Shown here: in pieces, positions 4,394 through 5,476 of the stretch
How the letters are laid out: each line of letters begins with the position of its first letter
Position numbering within the stretch: position 1 is the stretch's first letter
Origin: Candidatus Acidiferrales bacterium
Lineage (GTDB): Bacteria; Acidobacteriota; Terriglobia; Acidiferrales; UBA7541
Direction: 5' to 3'
NCBI GenBank assembly: GCA_030044295.1
Contig: JASHWB010000268.1
Coordinates: 1-5,476 of the forward strand
DNA: 5,476 nt
The notes under the pieces: model-generated
What the model was told of the DNA's origin: nothing
The model's database searches: none
Seen by the model: only the letters and a program-made list of their open reading frames with translations
Made by a program: the position numbers and the translations under genes

Positions 4394-5158
4394 ATGACGA
4401 CGGCGAAAGCACGTAGGGTGGCATTGGTAACGGGAGCGGGGAGCGGGATCGGAAAAGCCGTCGCGGTGGCGCTGGGGCGCGAAGGCTACGCGATGGTGCT
4501 CGCGGGGCGGAGGCGGGAGCCGATCGAGGCAGTGGCGGAGGAAGTTCGCGCGGGCGGCGCGGAGGCGATTGCCGCGACGGCGGATGTGACCGATGCGGCG
4601 TCCGTGAAGACGCTTTTCGCGAAGGCGAAGGAAGCGTTTGGGCGGCTGGACGTGCTGTTCAACAACGCGGGAATTTCGGGCGGCGCGGTGGCGATTGAGG
4701 AGCAGAGTCTCGATCAGTGGCGCAAGGTGGTGGAGACGAATTTGACCGGGACGTTTCTGTGCACGCAGGAAGCGTTCAAGATCATGAAAGCGCAGGAGCC
4801 GCGCGGAGGGCGCATCATCAATAACGGGTCGATTTCGGCGCACGCGCCGCGGCCTGGGTCGGCGCCGTATACGGCGTCGAAGCACGGAGTGACGGGGCTG
4901 ACGAAGGTCGCGTCACTCGACGGGCGGAAGTACGACATCGCGTGCGGGCAGATCGACATCGGCAACGCCGCGACGCACATGGCGGAGCGCATGAAGCGAG
5001 GAGTGACGCAAGCGAATGGGACCGTCGCGCCCGAGCCGACGATGGACCCGGCGGACGTGGCACGGGCGGTGGTCTATATGGCGTCGCTGCCACTCGACGC
5101 GAATGTGCAGTTCATGACCGTGATGGCGACGAAGATGCCGTTTATCGGGAGAGGATGA
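4394..5158 (+). CDS. Short-chain dehydrogenase/reductase (classical SDR)
   Basis: 254 residues, the normal length of a classical SDR, with a Rossmann fold across the protein. The cofactor loop is TGAGSGIG (13-20). R39-R40 after the second strand favour NADP(H) over NAD(H). D64-V65 contacts adenine, and NNAG (90-93) is the structural motif. The catalytic tetrad N116, S146, Y159 and K163 (Y-T-A-S-K) is complete. It should reduce a carbonyl or oxidise an alcohol; the C-terminal substrate loop does not let me name the substrate, and annotations such as 3-oxoacyl-reductase or sorbitol dehydrogenase for this type are often only generic. ATG 4394 is chosen for its GGAGG (4384-4388) five bases upstream; a GTG at 4361 in frame would add 11 residues with no family match. 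It stands alone, divergent from the secreted-protein gene and convergent with the acetyltransferase. Confidence 0.97.
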   Translation: MTTAKARRVALVTGAGSGIGKAVAVALGREGYAMVLAGRRREPIEAVAEEVRAGGAEAIAATADVTDAASVKTLFAKAKEAFGRLDVLFNNAGISGGAVAIEEQSLDQWRKVVETNLTGTFLCTQEAFKIMKAQEPRGGRIINNGSISAHAPRPGSAPYTASKHGVTGLTKVASLDGRKYDIACGQIDIGNAATHMAERMKRGVTQANGTVAPEPTMDPADVARAVVYMASLPLDANVQFMTVMATKMPFIGRG

Positions 5159-5164
5159 GAAGAC

Positions 5165-5213
5165 AAATCCGCACCCTTCGCACAAGCCGCGAAGAGTGCG
5201 GCACCCGTAAATG
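5165..5213. repeat. Dispersed CCGCACCCTT hairpin repeat, copy B
   Basis: CCGCACCCTTCGC (5169-5181) and GCGAAGAGTGCGG (5189-5201) pair at 12 of 13 positions around a 7-base loop ACAAGCC. It begins six bases after the dehydrogenase stop, between convergent genes, where it might help end transcription, although no T-run follows. Confidence 0.75.
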
Positions 5214-5230
5214 CGAAGGCTCGCGGAGGG

Positions 5231-5261
5231 ATTCTTCGTCCGCCGCAAGCGGACTCAGAAT
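5231..5261. repeat. Dispersed palindromic repeat, ATTCT...AGAAT type
   Basis: ATTCT-TC-GTCCGC-CGCAA-GCGGAC-TC-AGAAT is a symmetrical stem-loop with 5- and 6-base-pair helices separated by a TC/TC internal loop. Together with the following GACA it is the widespread GGGATTCTTCG...CAGAATGACA type of intergenic repeat found in many bacterial genomes. A related GGGATGAC fragment follows at 5283-5290 and also occurs at 4339-4346. Confidence 0.6.
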
Positions 5262-5359
5262 GACAACAGGGCGAGGGCAACTCGGGATGACAGGCGTAAG
5301 GCGCAGATTGGAGGCGGGCACGCATCCGTCGCGAAGGAAACGCGCAAGAAAACCGCGGA

Positions 5360-5476
5360 TTACTTCGATTGGTTGGCGACGGATTCGAGGGCGTCGCCGA
5401 TGAGGACGGCGGATTTCCACTCGTCCATGAACGAAGCGCCGAGGGTGCGGTAGAAGTCGATGGCGTTGGCGTTCCA
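5360..5476 (-). CDS. GNAT family N-acetyltransferase, C-terminal end only
   Basis: Only the last 38 residues and the TAA stop (5362-5360) lie in the window; the gene continues beyond the right edge. The visible part begins WNANAIDFYRTLGA and continues SFMDEWKSAVLIGDALES. The N-x-x-A-I-x-F-Y-x-x-L-G-A pattern is motif B of GNAT acetyltransferases, where the helix after the acetyl-CoA site and the tyrosine that can act as general acid are found; the trailing D-E-W and the V-L strand match the last beta-strand of the fold. It should transfer acetyl from acetyl-CoA to an amine, but the substrate cannot be told from this end. It is convergent with the dehydrogenase, 201 bases away across a repeat-bearing gap. 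Confidence 0.85.
   Translation of the reverse strand, partial: WNANAIDFYRTLGASFMDEWKSAVLIGDALESVANQSK

Noticed and set aside
3342..4397. A 351-codon plus-strand reading frame
   Set aside because: It is antisense to the signal-peptide protein at 3339-3926 and its V/D/G-rich start is the mirror of that gene's codon pattern.
4220..4885. A 221-codon minus-strand reading frame
   Set aside because: It is antisense to the dehydrogenase, is extremely arginine-rich, and covers intergenic repeats.

Overview
The window reads as high-GC bacterial chromosome, most likely from an Acidobacteriota lineage. That assignment is an inference. It rests on dispersed GC-rich imperfect hairpins of the CCGCACCCTTCGC...GCGAAGAGTGCGG type between genes, on secreted beta-rich repeat proteins behind an extracytoplasmic-function (ECF)-like promoter, and on the overall base composition. 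No rRNA, tRNA, CRISPR array, transposase or integrase was seen.

Left part (1-1015). A two-gene unit lies on the minus strand: a small XRE-family helix-turn-helix regulator (622 to 377) followed, with a GTGA stop/start overlap, by an HNH nuclease (380 to beyond base 1). A possible small Cys-motif protein (716-1015) points the other way. Between them is a perfect 17-base inverted repeat (656-672) that holds a TATAAT on the minus strand and a TATTAT, with a TTGAAG 17 bases upstream, on the plus strand. One operator could therefore control both directions. This part is visibly less GC-rich than the rest, and it is the best candidate for an accessory or little-described system.

Middle part (1016-2683). 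About 870 bases lack a convincing gene. They hold short diverged repeats and hairpins and end at a structured element (1825-1881) next to the stop of a stand-alone CheY-like response regulator (2324 to 1887). A second gene-poor stretch (2325-2683) contains a diverged hairpin repeat with a T-run beyond it that may end transcription of the next gene.

Right part (2684-5476). Two exported or membrane-anchored proteins in tandem on the minus strand (3175 to 2684 and 3926 to 3339) share a recognisable repeat module, and the second carries it twice. The upstream gene has an ECF-type promoter candidate (GGAAC, 17 bases, CGTATC). Divergent from it is a complete NADP(H)-type short-chain dehydrogenase/reductase (4394-5158). 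After a repeat-containing gap comes the C-terminal end of a GNAT acetyltransferase on the minus strand (5476 to 5360). These right-hand genes look like ordinary chromosomal genes with no obvious shared pathway.
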